Under the pieces are notes generated by a model that worked only from the letters and a program-made list of their open reading frames with translations, made no database searches and was not told where the DNA came from. Positions 14,749-24,400 of a stretch of 29,455 nt of DNA are shown piece by piece (positions within the stretch are counted from its first letter, which is position 1; every line of letters starts with the position of its first letter). The position numbers and the translations under genes are program-made. The DNA comes from CAVSWN01 sp046728115 (lineage in GTDB: Bacteria; Acidobacteriota; Vicinamibacteria; Vicinamibacterales; CAVVIG01): contig JBKPDW010000359.1 in assembly GCA_046728115.1 (NCBI GenBank), positions 1 through 29,455 of the forward strand, written 5' to 3'.

Positions 14749-16470
14749 TCAAGGACGCCCGGTGCCGCGGCGCAGTGTCACCAGCCGGTCGCCGGCGATG
14801 CCGGTCCAGCGCTCGCGCTGGCCGTCGGGCCACTGCACGACGATGGCGGTGATGGCGGATGACGAGCCAAGCCCAAAGTGCACGCGCAGATCGCTCGCGG
14901 ACAGGTAGCTGCCATCTGTGCGCACGCGACGCCAGAGCGTGGGGACTCCCGAGCGCTCGACGCCGACCCACGCGCCGATCGCGAACCGGTTGCCGGGCCG
15001 CTGGTCGAGGCGCACCTGCAGCCAATGGTTCTTCGCCCCGACCTGGTTGAGGAGCAGCCGCACGGGCCCGTTGTTGTTCGTGACGACGATGTCCACATCC
15101 CCATCATTGTCGATGTCGCCAAATGCTGCGCCGCGCCCGACCTCGGCGCGGGCGAACGCCGGGCCCGCGACGGCACTCGTCTCTTCGAAGCGCCCTCGAC
15201 TCCCCTGGTGGAAGAGTTGATTCTTCATTCGGTACGGGAACGGTTCCCCGCGCTCGGCCTCGACGATGTTCACGGCGCCGTTGGCGACGAAGAGATCGGG
15301 CAACCCGTCGTTGTCGTAGTCAATCCAGTCGGTGCCGAAGCCGGTGAACGCCGCGGTGAGCGCCCCGAGCCCGGATCGCACGCGCGCATCGTCGAAGATG
15401 CCATGCCCGTCGTTCACATACAGCACCGACGTCTCGCCGACGATGTTGGTGACGAAGAGATCTTCGTCGCCGTCGAGATCGAAGTCGCCCGAGGCGATGC
15501 CCATGCTGCCCTCGGGATTGCCATCGGCGTTCAGCGCCGATCCCGAGATGAGCCCTTCATCGACGAACGTCCCGTCGTGACGGTTGATCCAGAACTGGTT
15601 CGGCGTTCCATCGTTCGCAACGTACAGATCGGGCCAACCATCGCCGTTGTAATCGCCGACCGCGACGCCAAGGCCTGCGCCGTAGGCCCTGGTGATTCCT
15701 GCGGCCTCCGAAACGTCGACAAAGTGGCCCTGCCCGTCGTTTCGAAACAGACGATCGGGAACGGGCCGATACGCGCGCGGGGTGCAGTAGTCGCGCGCGC
15801 CGGCCGAGTCGCCGCACGACTTGTTGGCCGACAGCGTGAAATCGACGTAGCGGGCGACGAAGAGGTCGAGATAGCCGTCGCGGTCGTAGTCGAAAAACGC
15901 CGCGCTGGTGCTCCATCCGGTATCGGCGACGCCGGCCTGCTTCGTCACCTCGGTGAAGGTGCCGTCGCGGTTGTTGTGGAGGAGCGTGGTCGCCCCGAAC
16001 GACGTCACGAAGAGATCGAGCCAGCCGTCATTGTCGTAGTCGCCGACCGCGACGCCCATGCCGTAGCCGCGTACGCCGACACCAGCCCGTTCGGTGACGT
16101 CGGTGAAGTGCAGCATGCGCTGACCACTGGCCGTCACGGTGAGATCGTTGCGAAACAGCCTGGACGTGGGGCGGCTGGCTTCACCCGGGCGGCCCGGCTC
16201 GAGCGCGCCGCCCTGAACGAGAAAGACGTCGAGATCGCCGTCGTTGTCGTAGTCGAAGAGCGCGACGCCGGCGCCCATTACCTCGGGCAGATAGTACCGG
16301 CCTGCAGCACCGTTGACGTGCGTGAAAGCCAGGCCGTCCGCCGCGGCCGACTCGACGAAGATCGGTTCGGACGCGACCGGCAGCCGCGCGAAGAGCCACA
16401 CCACGAAAAGCACGGCGCTGACTATGGAACTACGCAGGACGGTAGAGCTCTGATGTCTCACGGACGGCAC
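14749..16470 (-). CDS. CRTAC1 family protein (FG-GAP/VCBS repeats with ASPIC/UnbV domain), secreted
   Basis: The 573-residue protein has a hydrophobic signal segment (SSIVSAVLFVVWLFARL). It then has seven or more FG-GAP/VCBS blades with calcium-loop motifs (DYDNDGDLD, DYDNDGWLD, DYDRDGYLD, DYNGDGWPD, DFDLDGDED, DYDNDGLPD, DIDNDGDVD), and an ASPIC/UnbV C-terminus (IGAWVGVERSG ... HFGLGSSSAITAIVVQWPDG). The Cys pair seen in its paralogue at 197-1885 is kept (SCGDSAGARDYCTPRAY). It starts at GTG 16470, three bases after the stop of the TPR gene and without a good ribosome binding site, which points to coupled translation. The small-subunit gene of the GMC enzyme follows within about 30 bases, so it may be the surface or periplasmic binding component of that system (inference). 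Confidence 0.9.
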   Translation of the reverse strand: MPSVRHQSSTVLRSSIVSAVLFVVWLFARLPVASEPIFVESAAADGLAFTHVNGAAGRYYLPEVMGAGVALFDYDNDGDLDVFLVQGGALEPGRPGEASRPTSRLFRNDLTVTASGQRMLHFTDVTERAGVGVRGYGMGVAVGDYDNDGWLDLFVTSFGATTLLHNNRDGTFTEVTKQAGVADTGWSTSAAFFDYDRDGYLDLFVARYVDFTLSANKSCGDSAGARDYCTPRAYRPVPDRLFRNDGQGHFVDVSEAAGITRAYGAGLGVAVGDYNGDGWPDLYVANDGTPNQFWINRHDGTFVDEGLISGSALNADGNPEGSMGIASGDFDLDGDEDLFVTNIVGETSVLYVNDGHGIFDDARVRSGLGALTAAFTGFGTDWIDYDNDGLPDLFVANGAVNIVEAERGEPFPYRMKNQLFHQGSRGRFEETSAVAGPAFARAEVGRGAAFGDIDNDGDVDIVVTNNNGPVRLLLNQVGAKNHWLQVRLDQRPGNRFAIGAWVGVERSGVPTLWRRVRTDGSYLSASDLRVHFGLGSSSAITAIVVQWPDGQRERWTGIAGDRLVTLRRGTGRP

Positions 16471-16473
16471 CGC

Positions 16474-17853
16474 TCATTTCAACGTGGCGAGGTTGCGCTC
16501 AATCGCGGCCGCCAGATCCTGCTGGCCGTACTCCAGGGCAAGCGCCTTGGCGTCGAGCGCCCATTTGATGCCTTCGGCCTTGTGGCCGGCCCTGACGTGC
16601 GCAGTGGCGAGCCCGAAGAGATATCGCGGCGCTTCGGCGTCGCGCGGCTCGGTCAGCTTCGCGAGCTCCACGATCGCCTCTTCGGTCCGCCCGAGCGCGA
16701 TGAGCATCCGTCCCAGATTGAATCGCGCGAGCCTGAACGCCGGCTGACTCTCGACTGCCTGCCGATACTCGGCGAGCGCCACATCGAGCTGCCACCGCCC
16801 CTCGAGAATCTGCCCCAGGTTGTTGTGAGCCTGTGCGTGTCGAGCGTTGACGGCGATGGCCTGCCGGTACGCCTCTGCCGCCTCGTCCCACCGTTCCTGA
16901 AGACCCAACAGCACACCGTAATCGTAGTGAGCATCGCCCAGGTTGAAGCCGAGCGCGACGACCGCGCGGTAGTGCGCCTCGGCCTGGGCCCAGTTCTTCG
17001 CTCGGCCGTACAGCGAGATGAGATTCGCGTGAGCCTGCGCGAGCGATGGGTCGCGGGCAAGCGCGGCCTCGTGCCCCGCGATCGCGCCAGGCAGATCGCC
17101 GGCGTCGGCGAGCTTGATCCCCCGCTGCAGGCTCGTCTGCGCATCGTCTCGGAGCGCGGAAACCGCGGCGAAAACCGGATCCTCGAGCGCCGGCCATCGC
17201 GGTCCGTACTCCGCGTGCCGCTCGAGCGCGCGCTGCGCCTCGTCTCTCTTTCCGAGCGCACGATACGAGAGCGCGAGCGCGTAATAGGCGGCGCCAAATT
17301 CAGGGAAGAGCGCGATCGCGTGCTGCAGATGAACGACAGCCGTGTCGTGATGTGCTTCGGCGGCGGCGATGCGTCCCAGACCGAATTCCACGACTGGCTC
17401 GGCTGCGGGTTCGCTGCGAAGCGTGTCGAACACGCGTCTGGACCGCTCCAAGTCCCCGGCTTCGAGCCACGACTCGGCGAGCTTCACGCGCCCCGGAAGG
17501 TTGTCCGGTGCTATCTGCAGTACGCGCTCGAGACGCGCGGCTGCTTCGGCGTGTCGAGCGAGCCGCCCCAGCACGATCGCGTCGAGGTACGGCCACTCGA
17601 AGGCACCCGGCGCGAGTGCCTGCGCTCGCGTGTACGCATCATGGGCAGCGCTCCACTGCTGCCATGCGTGCAGCGTTCGCGCCAGAGTGCCCACCGCATC
17701 TGCATCGTCGGGTCGCGCGATCGCGGCCTGATACGGGCGCGACAGCGCATCGCGTGTTTCGGGTGGAAAGGAATCGAGGGCCAGGCGCGGCAGTGGCGGC
17801 AGCGTCGTCTGTGCCGCCACAGACAACGCCGCCACCAGGCCCACGAAGAACAC
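16474..17853 (-). CDS. Secreted TPR-repeat protein
   Basis: The product of about 459 residues consists almost wholly of TPR units. Examples are AHDAYTRAQALAPGAFEWPYL, AARLERVLQIAPDN, AHANLISLYGRAKNWAQAE, AEAYRQAIAVNARHAQAHNN and ALAEYRQAVESQPAFRLARF. The reading frame runs up to 18378, but that part overlaps the receptor gene and reads as shadow. The likely start is GTG 17853, three bases beyond the receptor stop, giving a hydrophobic leader FFVGLVAALSVAAQ. The leader lacks the usual basic residues, so the exact start is uncertain. Spacing to the receptor before it and the CRTAC1 gene after it suggests one transcript with coupled translation. TPRs normally hold partner proteins, and the partner is not known. 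Confidence 0.82.
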   Translation of the reverse strand: MFFVGLVAALSVAAQTTLPPLPRLALDSFPPETRDALSRPYQAAIARPDDADAVGTLARTLHAWQQWSAAHDAYTRAQALAPGAFEWPYLDAIVLGRLARHAEAAARLERVLQIAPDNLPGRVKLAESWLEAGDLERSRRVFDTLRSEPAAEPVVEFGLGRIAAAEAHHDTAVVHLQHAIALFPEFGAAYYALALSYRALGKRDEAQRALERHAEYGPRWPALEDPVFAAVSALRDDAQTSLQRGIKLADAGDLPGAIAGHEAALARDPSLAQAHANLISLYGRAKNWAQAEAHYRAVVALGFNLGDAHYDYGVLLGLQERWDEAAEAYRQAIAVNARHAQAHNNLGQILEGRWQLDVALAEYRQAVESQPAFRLARFNLGRMLIALGRTEEAIVELAKLTEPRDAEAPRYLFGLATAHVRAGHKAEGIKWALDAKALALEYGQQDLAAAIERNLATLK

Positions 17854-17855
17854 CG

Positions 17856-20800
17856 TTAGAAACTGAAGCGTACGCCCAGACGGACCGACCGTTCGACGTA
17901 CGGCGCGTTGGTCAGCGCAGTGCCGCCGGCGAGGCCCGTGATCTGACCGAACGTACCCGAGGTGACACTGCCTTGTGGGTTGGCGAACACGGCCGAGTTG
18001 AAGATGTTTCCTGCCTCGACGCGCGCCTCGAGCCGCTTCGTCCCGCCCATGGGGAACACACGAAACACCGACAAGTCCAGACTGTTGCCGCCAGGACCAT
18101 AGAACTGGTTCCGGCCCGTGTTGCCGAAGCGGACTCCGGTCGGCTGCTTGAACTGCGTCGTATCGAACCATGCCCCCGACGCGCCGATGTTGTCGGTAAT
18201 GGTGTAGGAACCGACGAGGTCCGCTGTTTGCTGGTTGTTGGGCGTGTTCACTGATGCGCCGTTGTCGGCGGTCATCGTGAAGGGATTGCCGCTGAACGCG
18301 GCGAACATGCCGTTGATCTGCCAGTCGCTGCCGAGAACCTTGGCGATGCTCCCATAACCGCTGTCTTTGCTCTGCCATGGCAGCGCGTAGACGAACCCGA
18401 TCTGCAGGTTATGCCGTCGGTCGAATCCCGCCGGCGCCCAGTTCCGATAGAGCTCGCTTGGAGTGTTGAACCACAGCGTCGCCCTGCCGTCGGCGTCGTT
18501 GTTGGACTCGTTCATCGCCTTGCTGAGCGTGTACGCACCTTTGAACAGGACGCCGTGCGTGAACGGTTTGTTGAACGCGATCTGCAACGAATCGTACTTC
18601 GTTCGCAAGCGCTGTCCCCAAGAATTGGTGGCAACGATGCGTCCCAGCGGCGCGTACGGCCGGCTCGCATCGCCGCCGCCCAGCGTCAGCGGCGCGTTGA
18701 TGTCCAACCCCGCGTAGCCACCGACGCCTTTTGCGCCCACGTATGCGACGTCGACGGTCAGGTTGTAGGCCAGTAGCCGCTGGAAGGCCACGTTCCAGGT
18801 ATGGATGTACCCGCGATCGATGTTGTCGATTTCCGGCGTGTACTCGGCCGCCGCACGATCCAGCGGCACGCGGCCGGAGCTGAGATCGGGACTCACGATT
18901 CGCGGAATACCCTGTGCAAGCGTGGCATAGGGTGCGAACGATTCGGCGTCCAAGAAAGTCGACGCGATCGTGATCGGGTAATCGTTATCGCCGCGGACGG
19001 CCCGCGCCCAGGCCTGTGCGTTGTAGCTGATGCCGTACCCGCTGCGTACGACGGTGCTGTCGTTGATGCGATAGGCGGCGCCCACGCGCGGCGCGAAGTT
19101 GTCCAGGCCCGCCTTCATGCCGTTGGTCTGCGGGTTGCCGCCTCGCCCGGCGACGATGACGTCCAACTGGCGCGCGAAGACAGGGTTCGATAGATCCAGC
19201 CGATCGAGGCCACGTCCGTCCGCCCGGTGCATGATTGGGTAGAGCTCCCAGCGCAGCCCGAGGTCCAGCGTCAGTTTCGGCGTCGCGGTCCAGCGGTCGC
19301 GGAAGTAGAGGGCGTGCTGCCACTCGCGCGACGTCATCAGCTCGTTCTGCACGCTCTTATTGGCCTGGCCGACGAGCCCGAGCAGAAATGACGCGTAGGC
19401 ATTGTAGAAGTTGGCGATCTGGCCGCCGCGCAGGCCGGTCGTATTCGCGTTGAAGATGAATTGTCCGCGGGGGTTGCCCGTTTCCGGCTGCCAGTGATCG
19501 AGATACAGGTAGTTGAGGAAGTACCCGCCGCGGAAGTCGTGCTGTCCCTTGACCTTCGTGACGTTCGTTGCAATCGAATACGTGCGCTCGTCCCGGAAGA
19601 TCGGATTCCAGCCGTCACGGTTGCCAAGTTGGCTGAAGAAGCCGGAGGTCGTGCCGCCGAACCGGAACTCGGGATACCCCGCGTACCGCTGATCGCCAAT
19701 CCCCTGATCGTTGGTGCCCGGGATCTTCAACACGTCCAGGCCAAAATTCCCGGCGTTGAAGTCCGGGCCGAGCACGTCCTGCTTCTGCCGCGAAAACCCG
19801 AACGTCTGATCCATCAACAACGTGGGACTGAGCGTCCAGGTTTGACCGGCCGTGACCTGATAGACCTTCGTATTTCCGCCGCTGCCCTGGACAGTCGGCA
19901 CTCCCAGGTAATTCGACAGGTCATCGACGATGGCGTGCATGTGGCTGAACTTGGCCCATATCTGGTGCGCCGACGTACGGTTCCAGTTCACCTTGCCATC
20001 GTAGTTCTCCCGATCCACCCGCCGATCTTCCTGGCGCTGGTAGTTGTTCGTGTAGCCGCCGGCGCCGAATCCGGGCGTGTTCGGCAGCGGGAACAGCTGG
20101 AGGATCTTCAGCGCAATCGGGTCGATCATGCTCGCGGGAATCTGATTGTTCGCAAACGGCTGTCGACCCGTGCCGTCCGGGTTTCCGGTGAACGGGTTGT
20201 AAATCTGCTGCAGCGAGCCATTGGTGTTGAACGCCTTGCTGAAATCGCCGCTGCGCAGCGCGGCGTCCGGCACTTGAAAGTACGTGATCAGGCTAGTTCT
20301 CCGCTTGTAGCCCTCGAACGACCCGAAGAAGAAGACCCGGTTGCGCTTGATGGGTCCGCCGACCGTCCCGCCATAGGAGTTGCCCGTGACCGGCACCTTG
20401 TCGGGCGCGGGCCCGACGCCGAAGAAGTACGGCTTCGCGTTCAGCGCCTGGTTGTTGAAGCCTTCGAACGCCGAGCCCCTGAACTGGTTGGTACCTGACT
20501 TGGTGATGACGGTGACCGCGGCGCCGCCGGCCATACCCTGCTCCGCGTCGAAACTGCTGGTCGACACGTCAACGGTGTCGACGGTCTCGGCGGGCGACAC
20601 GTACATGAGGTGGTTCGGCAGCCAGATGTTCATGTTCGTCGCGCCGTCGGTCCGCGTCGAATTCTGCGTGTTCGGCTGCCCGTTGACGTTGGTGGCCATC
20701 GACCGCGCAGGCGTGTCCGTCTCGGCGTTGCCGAACGCCAGCGGCGTCGTGCCGGGCACCAGATTGAGCAGCGCCTGGTAGTTGCGGTACCGATTGAGCG

Positions 20801-21269
20801 GCAATTGTGTGATGACGTCGGACTTCAGCTGCGTATGGATGTCGGTCTTGTCGGTCTGCAGAAGCGGCGACTCGCCGACGACAAGGACGCTCTCGGCAAC
20901 CGTGCCGATTTCCAGCGTGAAATCGACGCGCGCGATCTGCCCGATGGTCACGTCGACGTTGGGCCGGGCGATATCCCGGAATCCTGTCAGCGTCACCTTG
21001 ACGTCGTAGGGCCCCGGCAGCACGTTGTTCAAGGTGTAGGCGCCCTCGGCGTTCGTCGTCGCTTCACGCGTGAGATTGGTGTCCTTGTTGACGATCGTGA
21101 CCGTGGCGCCCGGCAGGAACGCACCTGTGCCATCCCGGACGACCCCGACAACGCTTCCGTAGAGAATCTGCGCTGTCGTGGGTACGGCCGTGAGGCCGAT
21201 GGCGAGAATGATGCCGGCAACGATCGAGAGACACGAGCGGGACGGTAAACCTCGAACGGGTTCGACCAC
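17856..21269 (-). CDS. Oar-like TonB-dependent receptor with N-terminal carboxypeptidase-regulatory-like domain
   Basis: From GTG 21269 the product is about 1137 residues. GGAAGGAAGGGAGGG five bases upstream is a very strong ribosome binding site, which decides this start over a TTG at 21308. A signal peptide (SIVAGIILAIGLTAVPTTAQ) precedes a CarboxypepD_reg-like beta-sandwich (GVVRDGTGAFLPGATVTIVN ... LPGPYDVKVTLTGF). The plug domain (ESPLLQTDKTDIHTQLKSD, GAAVTVITKSGTNQFRGSAF) and a long beta-barrel ending RSVRLGVRFSF with terminal Phe follow. Oar-like proteins are outer-membrane proteins of Acidobacteria and Myxococcota, thought to import or export large substrates. The locus suggests a glycan or glycoside, but that is inference. 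It heads the long leftward run. Confidence 0.93.
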   Translation of the reverse strand: MVEPVRGLPSRSCLSIVAGIILAIGLTAVPTTAQILYGSVVGVVRDGTGAFLPGATVTIVNKDTNLTREATTNAEGAYTLNNVLPGPYDVKVTLTGFRDIARPNVDVTIGQIARVDFTLEIGTVAESVLVVGESPLLQTDKTDIHTQLKSDVITQLPLNRYRNYQALLNLVPGTTPLAFGNAETDTPARSMATNVNGQPNTQNSTRTDGATNMNIWLPNHLMYVSPAETVDTVDVSTSSFDAEQGMAGGAAVTVITKSGTNQFRGSAFEGFNNQALNAKPYFFGVGPAPDKVPVTGNSYGGTVGGPIKRNRVFFFGSFEGYKRRTSLITYFQVPDAALRSGDFSKAFNTNGSLQQIYNPFTGNPDGTGRQPFANNQIPASMIDPIALKILQLFPLPNTPGFGAGGYTNNYQRQEDRRVDRENYDGKVNWNRTSAHQIWAKFSHMHAIVDDLSNYLGVPTVQGSGGNTKVYQVTAGQTWTLSPTLLMDQTFGFSRQKQDVLGPDFNAGNFGLDVLKIPGTNDQGIGDQRYAGYPEFRFGGTTSGFFSQLGNRDGWNPIFRDERTYSIATNVTKVKGQHDFRGGYFLNYLYLDHWQPETGNPRGQFIFNANTTGLRGGQIANFYNAYASFLLGLVGQANKSVQNELMTSREWQHALYFRDRWTATPKLTLDLGLRWELYPIMHRADGRGLDRLDLSNPVFARQLDVIVAGRGGNPQTNGMKAGLDNFAPRVGAAYRINDSTVVRSGYGISYNAQAWARAVRGDNDYPITIASTFLDAESFAPYATLAQGIPRIVSPDLSSGRVPLDRAAAEYTPEIDNIDRGYIHTWNVAFQRLLAYNLTVDVAYVGAKGVGGYAGLDINAPLTLGGGDASRPYAPLGRIVATNSWGQRLRTKYDSLQIAFNKPFTHGVLFKGAYTLSKAMNESNNDADGRATLWFNTPSELYRNWAPAGFDRRHNLQIGFVYALPWQSKDSGYGSIAKVLGSDWQINGMFAAFSGNPFTMTADNGASVNTPNNQQTADLVGSYTITDNIGASGAWFDTTQFKQPTGVRFGNTGRNQFYGPGGNSLDLSVFRVFPMGGTKRLEARVEAGNIFNSAVFANPQGSVTSGTFGQITGLAGGTALTNAPYVERSVRLGVRFSF

Positions 21270-21302
21270 AGCCCCCTCCCTTCCTTCCGTGCGAACAGTG
21301 TC

Positions 21303-21318
21303 TTGCAAGACTCCGAAC
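21303..21318 (-). promoter_or_regulatory. Leader element TTGCAA-x-ACA-x-TGT, copy 1
   Basis: The palindromic TTGCAA at 21303-21308 lies in the leader of the first receptor gene. Read leftward it continues directly as GACACTGTTCG. The second receptor leader has TTGCAACACAGTGTCTCG. It lies downstream of the predicted -10, so it would be in the mRNA leader. Role unknown. Confidence 0.3.
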
Positions 21319-21343
21319 CGGTCAGCGCCGTTGATGGCCGCAC

Positions 21344-21372
21344 TTTAAAGCACGGTTCATTACACCTGTCAA
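21344..21372 (-). promoter_or_regulatory. Sigma70-type promoter of the first Oar-like receptor gene
   Basis: Read leftward, a perfect -35 TTGACA (21372-21367) is followed by 17 bases and TTTAAA (21349-21344), a 4-of-6 match to the -10 consensus. The start codon is about 75 bases further. This is a well-formed housekeeping promoter in otherwise GC-rich DNA and probably drives the receptor and the genes behind it. Confidence 0.6.
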
Positions 21373-21388
21373 GAAATTGTTCAGGGTG

Positions 21389-21450
21389 TGAACCCTGAAA
21401 CCGAATGCCGAACCTCGAACCCCAGAACCCGAACCTCGAACCCCGAACGG
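21389..21450. repeat. Degenerate GAACCYCGAACCC tandem repeat
   Basis: The gap between the second receptor's stop codon and the promoter of the first is filled with imperfect copies of a ~10-12 base unit, such as GAACCCTGAAACC, GAACCTCGAACCCC, GAACCCGAACC and TCGAACCCCGAAC. It abuts the stop codon at 21451. I see no open reading frame that starts in it. Confidence 0.6.
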
Positions 21451-24400
21451 TTAGAAGTTGAACGTCACGTTGAACCGCACGAATCGTGGCGGCAGGATCG
21501 TGATCGGGTTGTTCCACGTCCCGCCGTTCGGCGCGACGAAATCGTATTGGTTTTCGTACCCTGTCGCCTGATTCACGTAATTCGCGTTCAGCAGATTGTA
21601 GAGATCCACGCCGATGTCCGCGCGCCGGCCGTTGAACCGAACGACCTTCGCGAAGCGCATGTCGACCTGCGTCCGGCGATTGTCGGCGTACATCCGATGT
21701 TCGTCGTTGTCGAGGAGCGCGACCGTTGTCGTTCCGTTGGCGAGCCCGCCGGGCGGGAGTCGGCCGAGCAGGCTCTGGACGACCGTGTTCGGCACCTGCA
21801 CGTTGGCGCCGCTGGGATTCGTACCGGTGCGAATGGAGCCGGTGTTGAACACGCCGGGGGGCGTGACGCCATCCCGGAAGAGCGACGGCTGCGAGCGGAC
21901 CGTCGCGCTGACCAGCACGCCGACTCTCGGCACCGTGTACGTCGCGCTGCCGCGCAGCGCCGTCTGGAACGGCTCCACGTCGTGGCAGAACCTCGCATCC
22001 GGGCTGTCGACCTTCAGGACGCTGTCGCACGTGTCCTGCACCTGGCGGCCCGTCGCAGTGCCGCCTTGCAGAAACAGGTTGTTCCGCAGCCGCGCGTTCA
22101 GCGTGACGTCGACGCCGTGCCAGTAGCGGGTCCGCGCGCTGCCGAAGTCGGTCTCGAACGTCACGTAATTGTCCGCCGGCCGTGCCGCCGCTGCGGCCGT
22201 GAGGGTGTAGACCGGAATCGGGTAGCCGCCGCCGCCGGGCAGACGCGAATCTTTCGGCGCGGTGTACACCCACTTTTCATAGTCGGAGGGTCCCACTGAC
22301 ACATTGTCCGTGACGATGAAGTTTCCCCACCACCGGCGGTTGTACGCGACATCGAGAGAAACGCGCGGCGCGAGCTCGTGCTGAACGTCGATGCCGTACT
22401 GCCAGTCGACAGGGCGGACGCCCCAGCCCTTCAGTAGATCCGGGTTGACGCGAGTCGCTATGCCCGGCTTGCCGAAGTTGAGCTGGCTGCCGGTCAGCGC
22501 GCCGCAGGTGTCGCCGCCGGGCACGACCTGCTGCGCTGGATTGTTGATGTCGCAGTCGACGACCTTGTTGCCGTTCGTGTCCGACCACCCCCGGTTGGTG
22601 ACGCTGTAGACGAAGGCGGCCGCCGCCTGATTGTTCATCGTGTAGATCGTGTCGTTCGTCCCCGGCGCGAGGTAGCGACCGAGGTTGAACTTGACCGCCG
22701 TCTTGCCGGTGCCAAAGACGTCGTAGACGATGCCGACGCGCGGCGAGATGTCGTTATAGGCGTCTACGCCCTTGGTCTCTCCCGGAGTTATCGCCGCCGC
22801 ATTGAAGCGGGATATGGTCGTCGTGCCGTTGTGCTCGGCCGGGCTGAAGCTCCAGACGCGGTCGTAGCGCAGCGCGCCCTGGAGCGTGAGCCGATTGTGG
22901 GTCCACGTGTCCTGGACGAACAACGCCGCGGTGCCCGTGCGATCCGCCTGCTGGAAGTTCTGCAGCCGGTAGCTGAACGCGTTCGGCTGCTGGTTGGTGA
23001 AGCGATATGCGAGCTGCGAATCGTTGGCAACCCTGGTCGTGTCCGCGATCAGATACGCACCCTGATAGCCGATCTTCATGTTGTGCGCGCCGGTCACGTA
23101 CGAGAGCGACGCGCGCCAGTTGTTCGGGTTGCCGTAGTTGTCGAGATAGTCGCTGAGGCCGCGGTAGACGAAGTTGGCGCGATGGTTGTCGATGGCCTGC
23201 TGCTCCGTCACTGGAATCAGGTCGAAGATGCCGTCCGGCGGCAGCTGGCCCGGGCCGCCGGCGTGCCGGTACGCAAAACGCGTGAACCCGCTCTCCAGGA
23301 GCAGCTTCGAGGTGACCGGCGACGTCCACGTCGCCTGCGTCACCCAGTACGGAAAGTCGAAGTATCCCGTGTTGGCCTCGGGCGACATGGTCGTCGACCC
23401 GAGAGCAATCCAGTTGCCCTCGCGCTGCCGGCAACCTTTGCCCGACGTCGTCAGCGTCGACCCCTCGCAGCGGTACTGGTTTTCCTGCGAGAACGTCACC
23501 TTGTTCCGCGGCGTGACCTGCCCGGTGAAGCGGACGGAAAGGATGTCGCGTCCCTGGACGTTGCGCGGCTCGATGCTGTCGTCGCGAAGATAGCCCCACT
23601 GCGCCGGGTCGCCCGCGTACCTGTTCGCGCCGATCCCTTCGACGCCCTGCGCCGTCGAGAACTTCCGGTAGCTGCCCCAGAACCACAGCCGGTCCTGCTT
23701 GATCGGCCCGCCGTACGAGCCGCTGAAGTCGTACGCACCGATGATGCCCGGCCCGCGCGTGATGCCGATCGCGCGCAGCTCGTCATCGAGGTTGTCGCCG
23801 GTTGACCATTTGCCGGCGCCGTTGAAGAACGCCTGGCCGGAGAACTTGTTGCTGCCGGTGCGCGGCACGATGTTCATCGCCGGTCCGCCGGTCTCGTTCT
23901 CGCCAAGGCCGCCCGACACGAGCACCGACACCTCCTCGGCGTTGATGGTGTCGTAGGTGAGCGACGACACGCCGCCGCCGTTGAACGCAGCGGCTACGGT
24001 CATGCCGTTGATCGTCATGCGGCCTTCGTTGGTGTTGCCGCCATGCGCGGTGAAGAAGGTCATGGTCGGCGTGGCGGCGAGGCCGTTGTTGTCCACCGTC
24101 AGGCCAGGCGTCGCGTTCAGCAGCGAGCCGTAGGCGCGGGTACCCGGCAGCGACGCGATCACATCGGCGCTCAAGACGGTCTCGCGCCGCGTGTTCTGGA
24201 CATCGACGACCGGCGACTCGCCGGTCACCGTCACCGACTCTTCGAGCGACCCGACTTTCAGCTCAGCGTTGATCGTGGCGGTGAACGAGCCGGTCAGCTC
24301 GACGCCCTCCCGCGTGAACTTGCCGAACCCAGGCAACGTGCAGGTGACGGTATAAACGCCCGGCCGAAGGTCGACGATCCGGTACTGTCCGGTGCTGTCG

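Noticed and set aside
14878..17859. 993-codon open frame on the plus strand
   Set aside because: It lies opposite two well-supported genes (CRTAC1 and TPR) and its residues are the Arg/Val/Asp-rich pattern expected from reading GC-rich genes backwards.
17854..18378. N-terminal extension of the TPR gene into the receptor gene
   Set aside because: The added residues are low in hydrophobic order and overlap the receptor's last strands; the signal-like segment starts only at 17853.
19461..20498. 345-codon plus-strand frame inside the receptor gene
   Set aside because: Reverse shadow of the Oar-like receptor; no start signal or domain.
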